Below, in pieces: positions 34,094 through 45,336 of a DNA stretch of 64,000 bases. A program made the translations under genes and the position numbers. Position 1 is the stretch's first letter. Each line of letters begins with the position of its first letter. The notes beneath the pieces are model-generated. The model was not told the DNA's origin. It made no database searches and saw only the letters and a program-made list of their open reading frames with translations. Origin of the DNA: Heloderma charlesbogerti (Eukaryota; Chordata; Lepidosauria; Squamata; Helodermatidae); the NCBI GenBank assembly GCA_026122225.1, contig JANEZZ010003061.1:744001-808000 (forward strand), read 5' to 3'.

Positions 34094-34924
34094 CCCATGT
34101 GAGTTAAATGTTGTATTATGAAGAAAATTTTATTAGAATACTCATAACAATTTAGAAACAATAGCATGTACTTCCCTTAAATTATTTAAATTTAAGAAAA
34201 CACACACAAAAGTACTGAAAAGTGTTGACACACTAATTGATTTTAGCAGTCCAAAGAACTGGGCATAATATGCTGACAACAACTCATTTATTTCAACAGA
34301 ATTCATCTCTCTTCCACTAAGGTTGTTGGGGTACCTTCAGTTTTGCTGTCACTGTTTGTTAGTCATATTCTCTCCCATACCTGCTAAGGATAATCACCTG
34401 AAAAACATTACAACTTTGAAACAGCCACACTTCCTTAATATTGTATTTGCAATTGGCATATATTCATTTTTACTAATGAACTGATGAACAGACAACTTTC
34501 TTCAGAAAAATAAAGCACTGGAATTTTTTTCCAGAAACTATTCTGCCCCACATCACTGGTTGGATCCCAGTAGCAAACTCCATCTGACCTCATCTGCAAT
34601 GTATCTCTTTTCAGACATTCAAAGGAGATATACTAAATATACATGTGTAGGCTTGCTTCAGATGTTGAAATGAACACATGCAAGTCCAAGTGGAGCCTGC
34701 CACCGCAATGCTGCCCCCCCTTACAGTCATTATACCTAGATTGAACATATGAAAAGGGCTTGTGAACAGTCTCCGTATTACATATGATTGTAATACCCTT
34801 CACAAAGCAGGGTTTGTATGCACCTAGGGGCTGTATGTGGTATAGAAGGAATGTGGAGAGGTTGTAGCCTCTCCTCCCACATGCATTGAACTGCCTTGCA
34901 TGTGTTGTCTGAAAAGGGCTACAG
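34094..34924. other. Repeat-poor AT-rich intron
   Basis: No element recognised. Confidence 0.4.
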
Positions 34925-35112
34925 CAGGGGTCGGGAACCACCAGCCCCTGGGCCGAATCCAGCCCATGGAGTGTTCCCATCTGGCCCACTGCCTCCCAGT
35001 ATCAGCCCTATCCCATCGTCCTGAACAACAGCCTGCTGTGTTTCCATGCTGAGCAGGCAGGAAGCCTCTTCCTCCTGCCCAGTCATGCAAGTCAAAAAAA
35101 GAAAAAAATGGG
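34925..35112 (+). mobile_element. hAT-like element fragment
   Basis: Opens CAGGGGTCGGGAACCACCAG, a typical hAT end, followed by GGGCCGAATCCAGCCCATGG. The matching right terminus was not found. Confidence 0.5.
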
Positions 35113-35490
35113 AACATAGCATTTTCATTGATAATAGGATTTGTAGATCATCTCCCGGGTGTCTCAGATATTTCCTCAACTGTGCTTTTTATTTCTTCTG
35201 GAATTCTCTCCAAAGAACTCTGTCAATCCTTCCTGACAAATAGATGGACTCATACACTGAGAAATGGATAGGAACACTTTGGTGCAACCTTTCCAGAAGG
35301 TGTTTTGTCACAGAAAGACAGAGAGATCTGTGGCTCTGCCCAGTTTTGACTGTGATGCCACCCACCACTAGTACGCAGCCTCCAACAGATTACCCCCCCC
35401 CCAAGGGAATGCATAAAGGGGGGAGGGAGAGAGAGAAAAGATTCCCCACCTCTAAATTATGGTCTCAAATTTACCCACGTTAATATAAAC

Positions 35491-35627
35491 CAATCTTCCC
35501 CAATCTGGTGTTCTCCAGATGTTTTGGACTTCAACTCCCATCAGCCCTAGCCAGCATGGCTAATGGTCAGCTATCTAAGGAGCTGTAATCCAAAACATCT
35601 GGAGGGCATTAGGTTGGAGAAAGCTGA
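35491..35627. mobile_element. Palindromic MITE (ACAACTCCCA family), copy 3
   Basis: Left TTCTCCAGATGTTTTGGACT pairs with right TCCAAAACATCTGGAGGGCA; the outer CAATCTTCCCCAATCT pairs with AGGTTGGAGAAAG. The best-preserved palindrome of the family here. Confidence 0.75.
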
Positions 35628-37100
35628 TATAAACATTTTGCAAGGTAATTTTTTTAAAAACCGCTTCCAAAAATGGAGTATTTTAACTATCCACAGGTTC
35701 TGAATTAAGAACAAAGTGAACCCAGGAAAAGATACAATTGTACAGCTATTCATTTAACTTTATTTCTTTTTTTTTTGCTATAAGTATTAAACATCTGTTT
35801 TTAAATGGCAATGTACTGTTACAGACCCAAAGTACAAGATAGTGGGTAGTATACAGACATAAAGCAGATCTATTCTACAACTAAGTACAATGAAGTCTAG
35901 ATCCAACACAGTGGTTCTAAGAAATAAGTGTCACACTATTTGAAATGAGTGTGAGTAAAATCTTTAATTTTTTTTTTAAAAAAGAAAAGAAAAAAAAGAC
36001 TAAATTAGGTGATGCACGAAACCATTAGGCCATATGCAAAACTAAAAGGGCTTATTTTGGATATTAGTGCACGTGTTTTGTTCTGAAACATTTCATGAAT
36101 AGATGTTGTTTTATTAACAGTTACTGAAGGAATTTATGTTTTGGATAGACTAGGTCTTACCACTTTGAATGTCTGGCCACCAAATGGCAGTCTTGCACTG
36201 CACTTCAAAGCACAGCAAAGTGTGAATCTGGCAGAAGAAAAGTATTTGAAATGGAAGAGAATATTAATGCCACCTATTCAGAGACATTAGCACTGCACAG
36301 CCTGTGATGTTTTGCACTGTTATAACTAATCCATTCTTAAGAACAGATTGTATTGAAATACCATCTTGTAGCTGTGTGGTATTTTGCTCTTCCTTCGCCT
36401 TTTATTGTTTAGGTGTGTGAATCTCAGTCACACACCCATACGTTGATGAATTGCCAGGTTGCTTAGGTATTGAATTGCAATGAAATGAGCATACTTTATA
36501 GCATTTAGCCTGGTTTCAGTTTCCCCATAATGCAGAGGAACTTTGTGATGGACATGGCCAAATGGCTCACAATTGGGAGGAAGCGTTTAGCAGTTCAGTT
36601 GTAAGATTTTATGATGGCCATTTGCCTTTTTTTTAATGACTCTTTCTTAAAAGGAATCTAAGCAATGTCTGTGGGATTAAAAAGGAAATATCTGTTGGCG
36701 CAATCCACAAAGTGCTGCTGTGGCAATAGGCTTTATTTCATTGTGGTTTGTTCAGGAGTTTGTGCAATCCTCACTGAATTGAATGGGGGCTGTGGAGCAG
36801 CAGTGACTCCTAGAATTGGTCAAATATTTATTGAGGGAGGCGGGGAGAGAGCACAAAGGGCTCTACTTTAAGAATATACTAAGGCCTGATGAAAAACTCT
36901 TACTTAGTTTTGTGGCTGCCTCCCAAAAAACATATTTGTGTAGGGGGGTCATCACAGGGGTCATCACAGCTGAGACAATTCAAATTAAGAAACACAGGGG
37001 AGAGATGGGGGTTGGGAGGAGAGAGAAACGAACAGCAATAACGGGACATCATAAAAGTCTTGATGACACTGTTAAGTTCATTGGAGGGGGTGGGGTGGAG
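35628..37100. other. Repeat-poor AT-rich intron
   Basis: No element recognised. 36945-36970 has a short tandem of GGGGTCATCACA. A candidate place to look for conserved non-coding sequence. Confidence 0.4.
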
Positions 37101-37249
37101 AACATAGAGGCTGCCCTACACTGCGTAAGACCATTAGCTCATCTAGCTCAGTATTGCCAACGCTGCCCTGCCTGGAGATGCCAGGGACTGGACCTGGGAC
37201 CTGCTGCATGTAAAACATGTGCTCTGCCGCTGAGTTACAGCTCCTTCCT
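37101..37249 (-). mobile_element. tRNA-derived SINE, copy 3
   Basis: The reverse strand reads GGAAGGAGCTGTAACTCAGC (A-box region), GGCAGAGCACATGTTTTACA, then CCCAGGTCCAGTCCCTGGCA (B box) and a body ending GGGCAGCCTCTATGTT. Confidence 0.8.
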
Positions 37250-37707
37250 AGAGAATGAGAAAGAATGAAAATGAATTATTCTACTCTGACTCCACTCTTG
37301 ATTCTGTAAACCACCTGATTCTCCAGTGTTTAATTATGGTATGCATTTCCTGATGTAAAACATAGCAAGATTGTAAGTCCTCCACACTATTTTCCTTCTT
37401 TACATACTGTGTGTAACATTGTGTAACTTCCTATAAAAAAAGGGAAAGATCTGTATATGTTTTAATAAAAGTTTTAGGTACTGATTTTAAGACAATGTAT
37501 TTTTAGTCCAACTGTGGGGTCCTTTGCTGTCCTTGAAGCACAGACAAGTGGGAAAATATAACATGAAAACCAAGCAAACTCAGAATTGGCAGCAAACATT
37601 TCTGCAATTGTGATGCAACTTTTTCCAGGTACCACAAACGTGGGAATTGCTACCAGCCATATTTGTGATTTTGAAGTTAACGCATTACATTTGTCCACTT
37701 GAATGCA

Positions 37708-38352
37708 TACATAAGAACATTAGAAGAGCCATGCTAGAAACCCATAAGTAGGACATGAGTGCAACAGCACCCTCCTGTCCACATTCCCCAGCAATTGCCT
37801 CTTATACTGGAGGTAGGATATAGCCATCAGAACTAGTAACCTTTGATAGCTTTATCCTGCATGGATTTGGCCAGTCCCCTTTTAAAGACACCCAAATTGG
37901 TGGCCTTCACTACATTTTGTATTTATTATTTATTTATTATTAAATGTATTACTCGCCCATCTGGCTGGTCACCCAGCCACTCTGGGCGATGTACAGCATA
38001 CAATAAAACAGTTTAAAACAATACAATTCTACAGTAAAAACACTTTCTAAAATACCCTAACCCACCCCAAATGCCTGCCTGAACAACCACGTTTGTAATG
38101 CACGACGGAAGCTCATTAAAGAGGGGGCATGGCGGAGTTCCCTAGGGAGGGAGTTCCACAGAGTGGGGACCACCACAGAAAAGGCCCTCTCCCTCATCCC
38201 CACCAGTCTAGCTGTCCTGGCTGAATTGTGTTGGCAAATTCCATAGGTTGATTATGCACAATGTGAAGAAGTACTTCCTTTTATCTGTCCTGCATCTCCC
38301 ACCAATCAGCTTCATGGGATGAACCCGGGTTCTAGTATTATGAGAGAGGGGG
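37708..38352 (-). mobile_element. CR1/L3-like LINE 3' end, interrupted
   Basis: TAAGAACATTAGAAGAGCCA, GATAGCTTTATCCTGCATGG, CCCCTTTTAAAGACACCCAA, then, after the 37921-38231 insertion, GGCAAATTCCATAGGTTGAT and GTGAAGAAGTACTTCC. The same family is at 47297, 47506 and 48520. Family assignment is by resemblance only. Confidence 0.65.
37921..38231 (-). mobile_element. L2-like LINE 3' end inserted in another LINE
   Basis: A TATTTATTATTT tail then ACTCGCCCATCTGGCTGG, and at the far end GGGAGGGAGTTCCACAGAGT and GAAAAGGCCCTCTCCCTCAT. The near-matching words CATTTTGT and AATTGTGT border it, a possible degraded target duplication. Confidence 0.65.
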
Positions 38353-40492
38353 GAGTTTGGAGTTGGACTACCTGAAGGCAATCAAGATTACTTGTGTGGA
38401 AGGCCCCATGTAAATTGAACATGAGAGGAAAAACCCATATGGGTCTCTTTGATTATGTGAATCCTAATGCTCAGATGTTAACTTCATTTGTATGCAAGAT
38501 TACTTGAAATTAATACACTTTCCAGAGTGCAGGTATTGTCTAGATAAATGATTGTGATACAGCTTGAAGGAACATTTCATGTTACTCCCTCATGTATGAG
38601 TATATCAAAGTAATATTATTGAATTGGGGGAGGGGTGGATCTGAAATTTTCTGAGGGGTTTGAGGGATTCTGGGGATTCTGAGGGATTTTTTTTCTTCAG
38701 GACATTTCCCCCTCTCATAGAACAGCTAAATACTATTTGTGTTGAAATAATTAAACTTTTTAATGATTGGGCATTGAGAAAGGCACCTTTAAGTAGATGG
38801 AAACCGAATACAATAGGAACGATCATGTTCTTCCAGATAGCTTTTCTCTCCCTTACCAAAATGATTAGCATCACACTAGCACATTTTATTACCTCTTCCA
38901 CAAATGGTAATAAAAAATAGTGATCATAGACCATGTTAGCTAATGCCTGAAATGAATACACAACACAGACATGAGTAACATAAATGAAATGTGATCTTCC
39001 GTTAGCTTTCAGGTATTTAAAAGATGTAATTGTTCATGCAGCTAGTACACAACATAGAACACAAGGAAAGATTTAAAGTGTTCTTTTGGACCTCTGAAGC
39101 TGCTTTTCTCCTCATGGTATATTGCACCATTTGTTTATCCTAGTAATGTAATCTCTTTGTGCAGCTTCGTATGGTGCCCAAGGCTTATGATGGCCAGGAG
39201 TCTGGTTTGTGCTGAAATAAATTGTGCATGCTGTGCAACTCCGTGCTATTTTGGGGTTATTAGGCCCAAAGGTAACACATGAATCTGATTGAGACACAAT
39301 TGCTGTATGGTTTCTGTCAGCTTGAACTGAGCAGAACCTCCTGTTCACTTACAGAGGGCACTCTTGTAAAGACAATCTCCATCAGTTCTTTCCCTTTTTA
39401 AAAAATGAAAAACCTTTACTGCACTGAAAAAACCTCTCACAGCTTGATGATGCAAATGTCACCATGGCAATTCCCTTCCAACAGAAAAGAATGAATTTTC
39501 TGCAGTTCAGTTTTTTGGGTTGGTTTTTTTTCTTTTTTTGTGAAATGTGTAAACAGTGGATAACTTCTAATACCTTTGACTACATCCCTGTCTGGTAATT
39601 TGGACCGGAAACGAAAAGAGGAAGTACATATTTGTCTATGGCACATTGATTTTATTTTTGTAGGCACTCTGATCTCCAGGGATGCAGTGTGCGTAATGAC
39701 AGATTAATGAAGTGGGTGCGAATGAACGACTTTGAGCCAAAGACAATAAGGCGGGGATGTGTGATTTGTTGAATTTGAGAGAATGATTCCATCTACTGCC
39801 TCTGTAATTTTTCAAGTGTTAATAAGTTAATATCTCTTTATGGACATATGGCTCATCGTTATTTTGCTGTTCATGTTACTTGAAATATTATTTCTTAAAG
39901 TGTGTTTTAAGTGTTTCAGAAACAAAACAGATTCACCCCCTTTGAAGATTTTGTCAATATGCTTGGCTCTCTTGAGTCAAAATGAATCAAACACTGCAGA
40001 AAAACAATCCTGGATATGAAACAAAATCTAATTGTTTCCTCGGCCTTTCCGCAGGATGATTTCCACAATTAAATGATAGCTCATGGCTGAATTAAACAAA
40101 TTTCTAGCAAATATATAGCGGGGATAATCCAGTGGGGGCTATGTTTTCTGACCCAGGACTTTTAAGGGGCTGGCAAAGGTTTTTGGATATGATAAGCAGG
40201 GGATCCAGATCAGGAGAAATTGTAGCACTTTGGGCCTCTACATTCAGTTCTCGAAGTCATCAAGAAAAGGAGGGAATGAAGGAGGAGGATGACATTTCAG
40301 ATTAGGTCAGACTTAATGTAGCATGTGGCCTATTCTCTGTCTTTATAACTGTGAAAACTATTTCCTAATGAACTAGAATTAGTCCACTCATATTCTGAAT
40401 AATGACATTCATTTATCAGTCATGACGATGAAAAGAAGTTACATAAATAAAGGCACAATTATTAATGAATGTGGCTTAATACCAGGTTTTTT
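38353..40492. other. Repeat-poor AT-rich intron
   Basis: About 2.1 kb with no recognised transposon, no microsatellite beyond T runs, and no supported frame. Confidence 0.45.
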
Positions 40493-40505
40493 GTTGGTTT
40501 GTTTT

Positions 40506-41136
40506 TTTATTATTCTTTATTTAATTTTGACAGTATACATAAAATACCATAAACAGTAATCAACAAAATCCATCATATAAAATAAAACTAATAAACAGAA
40601 AAGGGGGGGATATCCCCCCCCAACAATAATTCAAACAGCATAAGGAATCATAGTACAAAACGTACTCACAAAAATAAGTAGGAGTCTTAGGGGGATATTA
40701 CAAATATAAATATAAACATTATATTTGAAGGAGGTTTGCACCTTAAGTAAGCGATGTATTACTAAAGGCTTTTAGGACTGAATGCGTATTACTATCTTTA
40801 TTTATATATGCAATAAAAGTCCACCACTCAGCAGCACAAGTATCTATTTTCTTTTGTCCTTTTGCTATGCATAATTTTTGAGTCAATTTTTCTATTAATG
40901 CTACTTCCCATACCTTGTTATACCACTTAGCTAGTGAAATTCCTTGTAAATCTTTCCAATGTCTGGCAATAAGCGCTTGTGCTACTATTAAAAGATATCC
41001 CACCAGTTTAGACAGTATAGAGACCTATCGCATAAGAAATTGGTGGGATATCTTTTAATAGCAGCACAAGTGCTTATTGCCAGATACTGGAAAGATTTAC
41101 AAGGAATTTCGCTAGCTAAGTGGCATAACAAGGTAC
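40506..41136 (-). mobile_element. L1 LINE 3' end with 5' inversion (twin priming)
   Basis: The minus strand 41003-40743 encodes the L1 ORF2 C terminus (AQALIARHWKDLQGISLAKW then YNKVWEVALIEKLTQKL), followed by a 3' UTR and an AATAAA-containing tail at 40506-40530. The right end (about 41039-41134) is an inverted copy of about 40927-41003. The exact 13-bp word GTTGGTTTGTTTT flanks the whole at 40493-40505 and 41137-41149. Confidence 0.9.
40927..41134. repeat. Inverted repeat inside the L1 insertion
   Basis: Arms of about 95 bp, for example ACCACTTAGCTAGTG...AGATATCCCACCA against TGGTGGGATATCT...CTAGCTAAGTGGCA, separated by about 35 bp. Confidence 0.9.
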
Positions 41137-41186
41137 GTTGGTTTGTTTTAATCCAGATGGGGGCTGTTTCCATCTAGTCTTGCCCA

Positions 41187-41371
41187 AGCCAGCCCTGCTT
41201 TGTGGAGCTAGGAGAGGCAGGCACTTGGACAGACAGCTTCCTCTTCCTCCAAGGCCTAAAACTAACAGAGGCTCATTTGGACATGGAGCTTCATTTGTTA
41301 GAGGAAGAGGAAGCTGTCTGTCCAAATGCCTGTCTGCCTCTTCCAGCTCCATAGACAGGTCTGGCCTGGGT
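41187..41371. repeat. Foldback inverted repeat
   Basis: Left GGACAGACAGCTTCCTCTTC pairs with right GAAGAGGAAGCTGTCTGTCC; the outer CCAGCCCTG...GTGGAGCTAG pairs with CAGCTCCATAG...GTCTGGCCTGG. Arms about 65 bp, loop about 50 bp. Confidence 0.88.
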
Positions 41372-41515
41372 AAATTGCCTTTTTTGCCATTCTGACATAA
41401 TCCCCCTCTGTGTCATATCCTGGGCTAGGTTTACAATGAAAAGAAAGAGGGTGGTTTTAGGTTGACCTGAAAAGAAGTGGAATGCTATCTCCCCTCACTT
41501 TGAGCACTGTCTATG

Positions 41516-41933
41516 TAGGGATGTATGAGAATTTCATTTTTGCTCACAAAACATGCCAGCGTGCCCCGTTTGACACTCCGAATACGAGCATGAGCACGAG
41601 CACGTGCCCGCCAAAAATATTCACAAATTGTTGAATACATGCTAGCTTTCATCTTGTTCCTGATTCCCAGTTCAATTTGTGCAAATTTTCTAAGTTGCGC
41701 ACAGTTCCTCAGACTGAATCAGCTCCACTTTAGTTTATGCAGCAAACTTGCACAAATGTGGAGGGATCTGTGGAGCTTTGGGTAGATTTGAGTAAATTTC
41801 TTTGATCTACACAAGTTTCCCGTTCATGCAAAGCGAGCAGCAGTCGCAAATGGGAATCAGGGATGAGATGAGTGGTGAGACGTTGTTTGGAGAATCCTAA
41901 TTCCCTCAAACATCAGTTGTTCGACTATCCCTA
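41516..41933 (+). mobile_element. hAT-like MITE, TAGGGATGT family, copy 3
   Basis: Ends TAGGGATGTATGAGAATTTC and GACTATCCCTA. The interior is shared with 323-687 and, reversed, with 61486-61862 (ATGCCAGCGTGCCCCGTTTG, GAGCACGAGCACGTGCCCG). Flanking octamers do not match, so the duplication is lost. Confidence 0.7.
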
Positions 41934-42294
41934 ACTTTGTTACACATGATTTCAGTTGAGAGACAAGGCTGTGCATATTCTATCATGTCACTGGGTAGAA
42001 TTAAATGCTCAGTGCATCGGGTGGCCTCATTCCTTAGCCACTCTCCTCTCCTACATTAAGTTTTAGCATGGGGCCTGATTTTATCCTTGGTGCTGCTTTA
42101 TTTAGTCCCCCTAACCTGGCAGTGTGTCCTTCCTCTGTTTGAAGGCATCAATCCAGGGCTGATTTAAGGCTAAAGAACCATAAGAAGGGAGCGCAGGGCC
42201 CCTAAAGTTGCTCATCATGAGAGGACTGAGCAGGCTCCCAGTAAAAGGCTTCCCTGCTATGGTGAGATATATTGTATTTCTATTTACATTATAG

Positions 42295-42718
42295 CAGGGG
42301 TGAGCAATACGTGGTCTGTGGGCTGCATGTGGTCCCTGCCATCCCCTAATGTGCCCCCACCACACTGCCAAATTCAGTGGCAGTGAAAAAAATTATGTTT
42401 TTCAAACGGGGGGGGGCAGATTTAGCACTACAGATCACTAAAAGGGTCAACTTTTGTTTGTTTGCAAACAAACGTTGACCCTTTTCGGGCTCTGTAGCAG
42501 CTACAGAGTACAAAAAGTGTTGAATTTAGCTTGCAAACAAGCTAAATTTAACCCTTTTACTGTTTTCCACTCCATAGCACTAAAGAGCAAGCCACAAATT
42601 GCCAAACTGCCAATTTAAAAATACTTTTATTACTGTTTTTTGGGTGTGTGGCCTGTGGGGGGAGGGCAGTCCAGGGGACAAAAATGGCCCCTGTACCTCC
42701 CTCAGTTGTCCACCCCTA
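42295..42718 (+). mobile_element. hAT-like MITE with perfect 8-bp duplication
   Basis: Ends CAGGGGTGAGCAA and TTGTCCACCCCTA, flanked by CATTATAG at 42287-42294 and 42719-42726. Inside are two strong hairpins: AAAAGGGTCAAC...GTTGACCCTTTTC around 42440-42485, and AATTTAGCTTGCAAACAAGC plus TAAATT near 42520-42550. Confidence 0.9.
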
Positions 42719-42789
42719 CATTATAGTAATTGTGTCTACATTTGCATCTATACATATAAATTAGCACATGCAGGTTTTATGCTAATATA

Positions 42790-43050
42790 TGTCTCATTTC
42801 CTCTTCTTTGGTGATGCATTTTCTCTTTTGTTCCAATGTGTAAGTGGCCATCCTGTGTCAGGATCAGCTTCTATCACAATCAAGAAGTATTCTCCACCTC
42901 CCACTGGAGGGAAATGGGCCTATTTCCCTCCAAAGAAAAAGGAGAACGGTTCTTGATTATGGCAGTAACTGATCAGACGTAGGGTGGCCATTTACACATT
43001 GGAACAAAAGAGGAAATGCATCACCAAAAAAGAAGACAAAAGGAGATGTC
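42790..43050. mobile_element. Foldback element
   Basis: About 115-bp arms meet at 42915. Left GGTGATGCATTTTCTCTTTT and GTTCCAATGTGTAAGTGGCC pair with right GGCCATTTACACATTGGAAC and AAAAGAGGAAATGCATCACC. ATGTC stands just outside or at both ends (42789-42793, 43046-43050). Confidence 0.82.
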
Positions 43051-44263
43051 CTGAGATGTGCTTTGTCTTGTTTTGTTTGTGTCTTTGTGGACTAGTGTGA
43101 GTCTAAGCAAAGAAAAATTATTAACTGTGCTTTATGAAGTAGTCTAGATTACATTGGAAGACTCAATGAGCATCTTGAAGTAGTAATCTGGAACTGTTCA
43201 TTCTGACAAACATATGGTGCATACTACAGCATACAGGTTTGTCACAGTTTCGTATTGGTGTAGGTAGGGCTGCACCTCAGGGCCATGGTCCAGGACCCCT
43301 GGACCGCAGGCCCCCCCCCGATGACTACATAGAGAGTGGAAGGTGATGGAAGCAGCGATGAACAGGTCCAGTGTCAGCAGCTGGGACAGCTTGGACATGC
43401 TGGGCCCCCCAGGAACTGACACTGCTCACTGTAGCATCCTTTCCTCCCGCTTGTTTTCAAAAGAACATTTTCTTCTCATTTCATAGCATTTTATGGGGAA
43501 AGATGCATCTCTAAAACTTTATTTTTTACCTAGCTTGTGATTGTATGCATGCTGGATAGGGGCATGAGAGGTGCACATAGGCCACCAGTTCCCTGACATG
43601 GCTTAGTGGGATGCCTCTGTGTGTGTACCAGGGCACAGAGGAAAGACACTGCACTGAGTTTTCTCTATGGGAATCCCATCATGCATACCTGTGCTTTATT
43701 GTATCAAGCCCTACATGTTATCTTCAAATTGATCCGAATCAGCTTGGACATTCCCACTGGTAACTGCAATAGCCCCATTACTGGTCCAAAGGTCATTTCT
43801 TTCCTTATTCGTTTTTGCTTTTGTCCCCTAAATATTATTGTGGAACTAAGAAGGAAAAAAAAATTTGATTGCACTTTGCTAGCATAAGTGCCAAACCTTG
43901 TATATCCAAAACAATACCACCCATGCACAAGAAAGAGGTATCAACAGGCTTGGAGTTTTCAGAAGTACAGAAAAACAGAAAATCAAAGGAAAGGAAAGAC
44001 ACCCCCCCCCCCCCGCAAACCAAACTCCATGAGGAATGAGCATGCTTAGTCATAGAATGCTGATTGGCTGGTGGGGGAATGGAAAACCAACAAGGAGGAA
44101 GAATGGAATACAGTATCTTGGAAGAGGGAATGGCTGGCTAGAACACAGAACAGGAGACCTCCATGCTGCAACATTTTGCAGCAGTTCCCATCTCTAAAAT
44201 ACGTATTTGTCAAACCTGTCCACAGATTAAAGAATTTTCAGTTGATTAATTATTTGTTTGTTA
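43051..44263. other. Unassigned intron
   Basis: Contains a 13-base C run (44002-44014) and no recognised transposon. Confidence 0.4.
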
Positions 44264-44709
44264 GGGTGCAACCCTGTGGGACAGGCAGTCTCAGAGCCCT
44301 CTGTCCATCCTAAGCCCTGCTGGTAAAGAGCCTGGCAGGGCAGGAGGAACGGCAGAGGCTTTTTTTAGCCTCTCTGTCCTCTGAAGATGCCTTTTATTTT
44401 AGCCAGGCCTCTGAGTCCATCTAACCCGCTCACTTTGCTGGGGGTGGGAAAGGCCTTTGGATTCAGCAAATTCATGCCCCCCCCCCTCCTGCCCACTGGC
44501 CTTCCCCCCATTTCCTCCACTCCTGAGGTTGCAATGCCAACCCTGGGAGCGGGAGGTGCTGCAGAGCTCTCTGCAATGGATGGGGGGTCTGGGTGAGAGC
44601 CACAGTCAGATCTCCTCCAAGGAAGAGCTCTGACACCAGTCTTGGAGGAGGAGAACCGCATCATCCTATGGCTCCCTAGATGCTGTCTAGGGGCCAAAGG
44701 ATTGCTCTC
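44264..44709. mobile_element. Harbinger-like MITE, copy 3 (TTA duplication)
   Basis: Ends GGGTGCAACCCTGTGG and AAAGGATTGCTCTC, flanked by TTA at 44261-44263 and 44710-44712. Shares GATGCTGTCTAGGGGCC near the right end with copies 2 and 4. Confidence 0.72.
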
Positions 44710-44712
44710 TTA

Positions 44713-45299
44713 AGGGACTATTTAAATAAATGTGCATGCTACAGACAATATCAGTATGTTTTTAAGGATGCAGATGAAGGTAGGAAACACTACAGTTTAA
44801 TAAACAAAAGCTACCACTGATTCGTAAAAGGAAAAGTGATCTTTTATCTTATTTCCATTGCACTTTGGAGGAACACACTGGGAGTAGGGGTGAGGAATGG
44901 CTTGAAAAATCTGTTAGAATGTTAATCAGTCTCACAATTGCAATTAAATTATTAAATCTAATAATGAATCTATTTAATTGATAAATTATTATTTGCAGCC
45001 CTATATATGGGCCTTATATGGTGCTATTGTCTTCCATTTGCTCAGAAAAAAAGACAATAGAGAAAATTGTCTAGAGAATCAAATAAAATGACTGTGGGAT
45101 ACAGTTGTTCTGTATGCCTAGATGACACATCTAATCTAATCTGTATTTCACACTTTAGGTGTTTTCTTTATTTTTAGTAAAGTTGACAGATTTCTAATCT
45201 GTTAAAGCAAACTGTCAAAATACAATAAGCCCAAAGAATATATTGTCTTCTATTTGTACCAGTTGTGCAGCAATCCGTTAAAGAAATATTAACTTGTTT

Positions 45300-45336
<37 letters not shown>

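Noticed and set aside
37101..37249. A tRNA gene, from the A- and B-box-like sequences
   Set aside because: The boxes belong to a SINE head with a non-tRNA body; no cloverleaf with intact acceptor stem is formed.
45302..45333. The (CT)n tract as the exon's polypyrimidine tract
   Set aside because: It lies over 900 bp upstream of the acceptor; the exon has its own T-rich tract ending at 46267.
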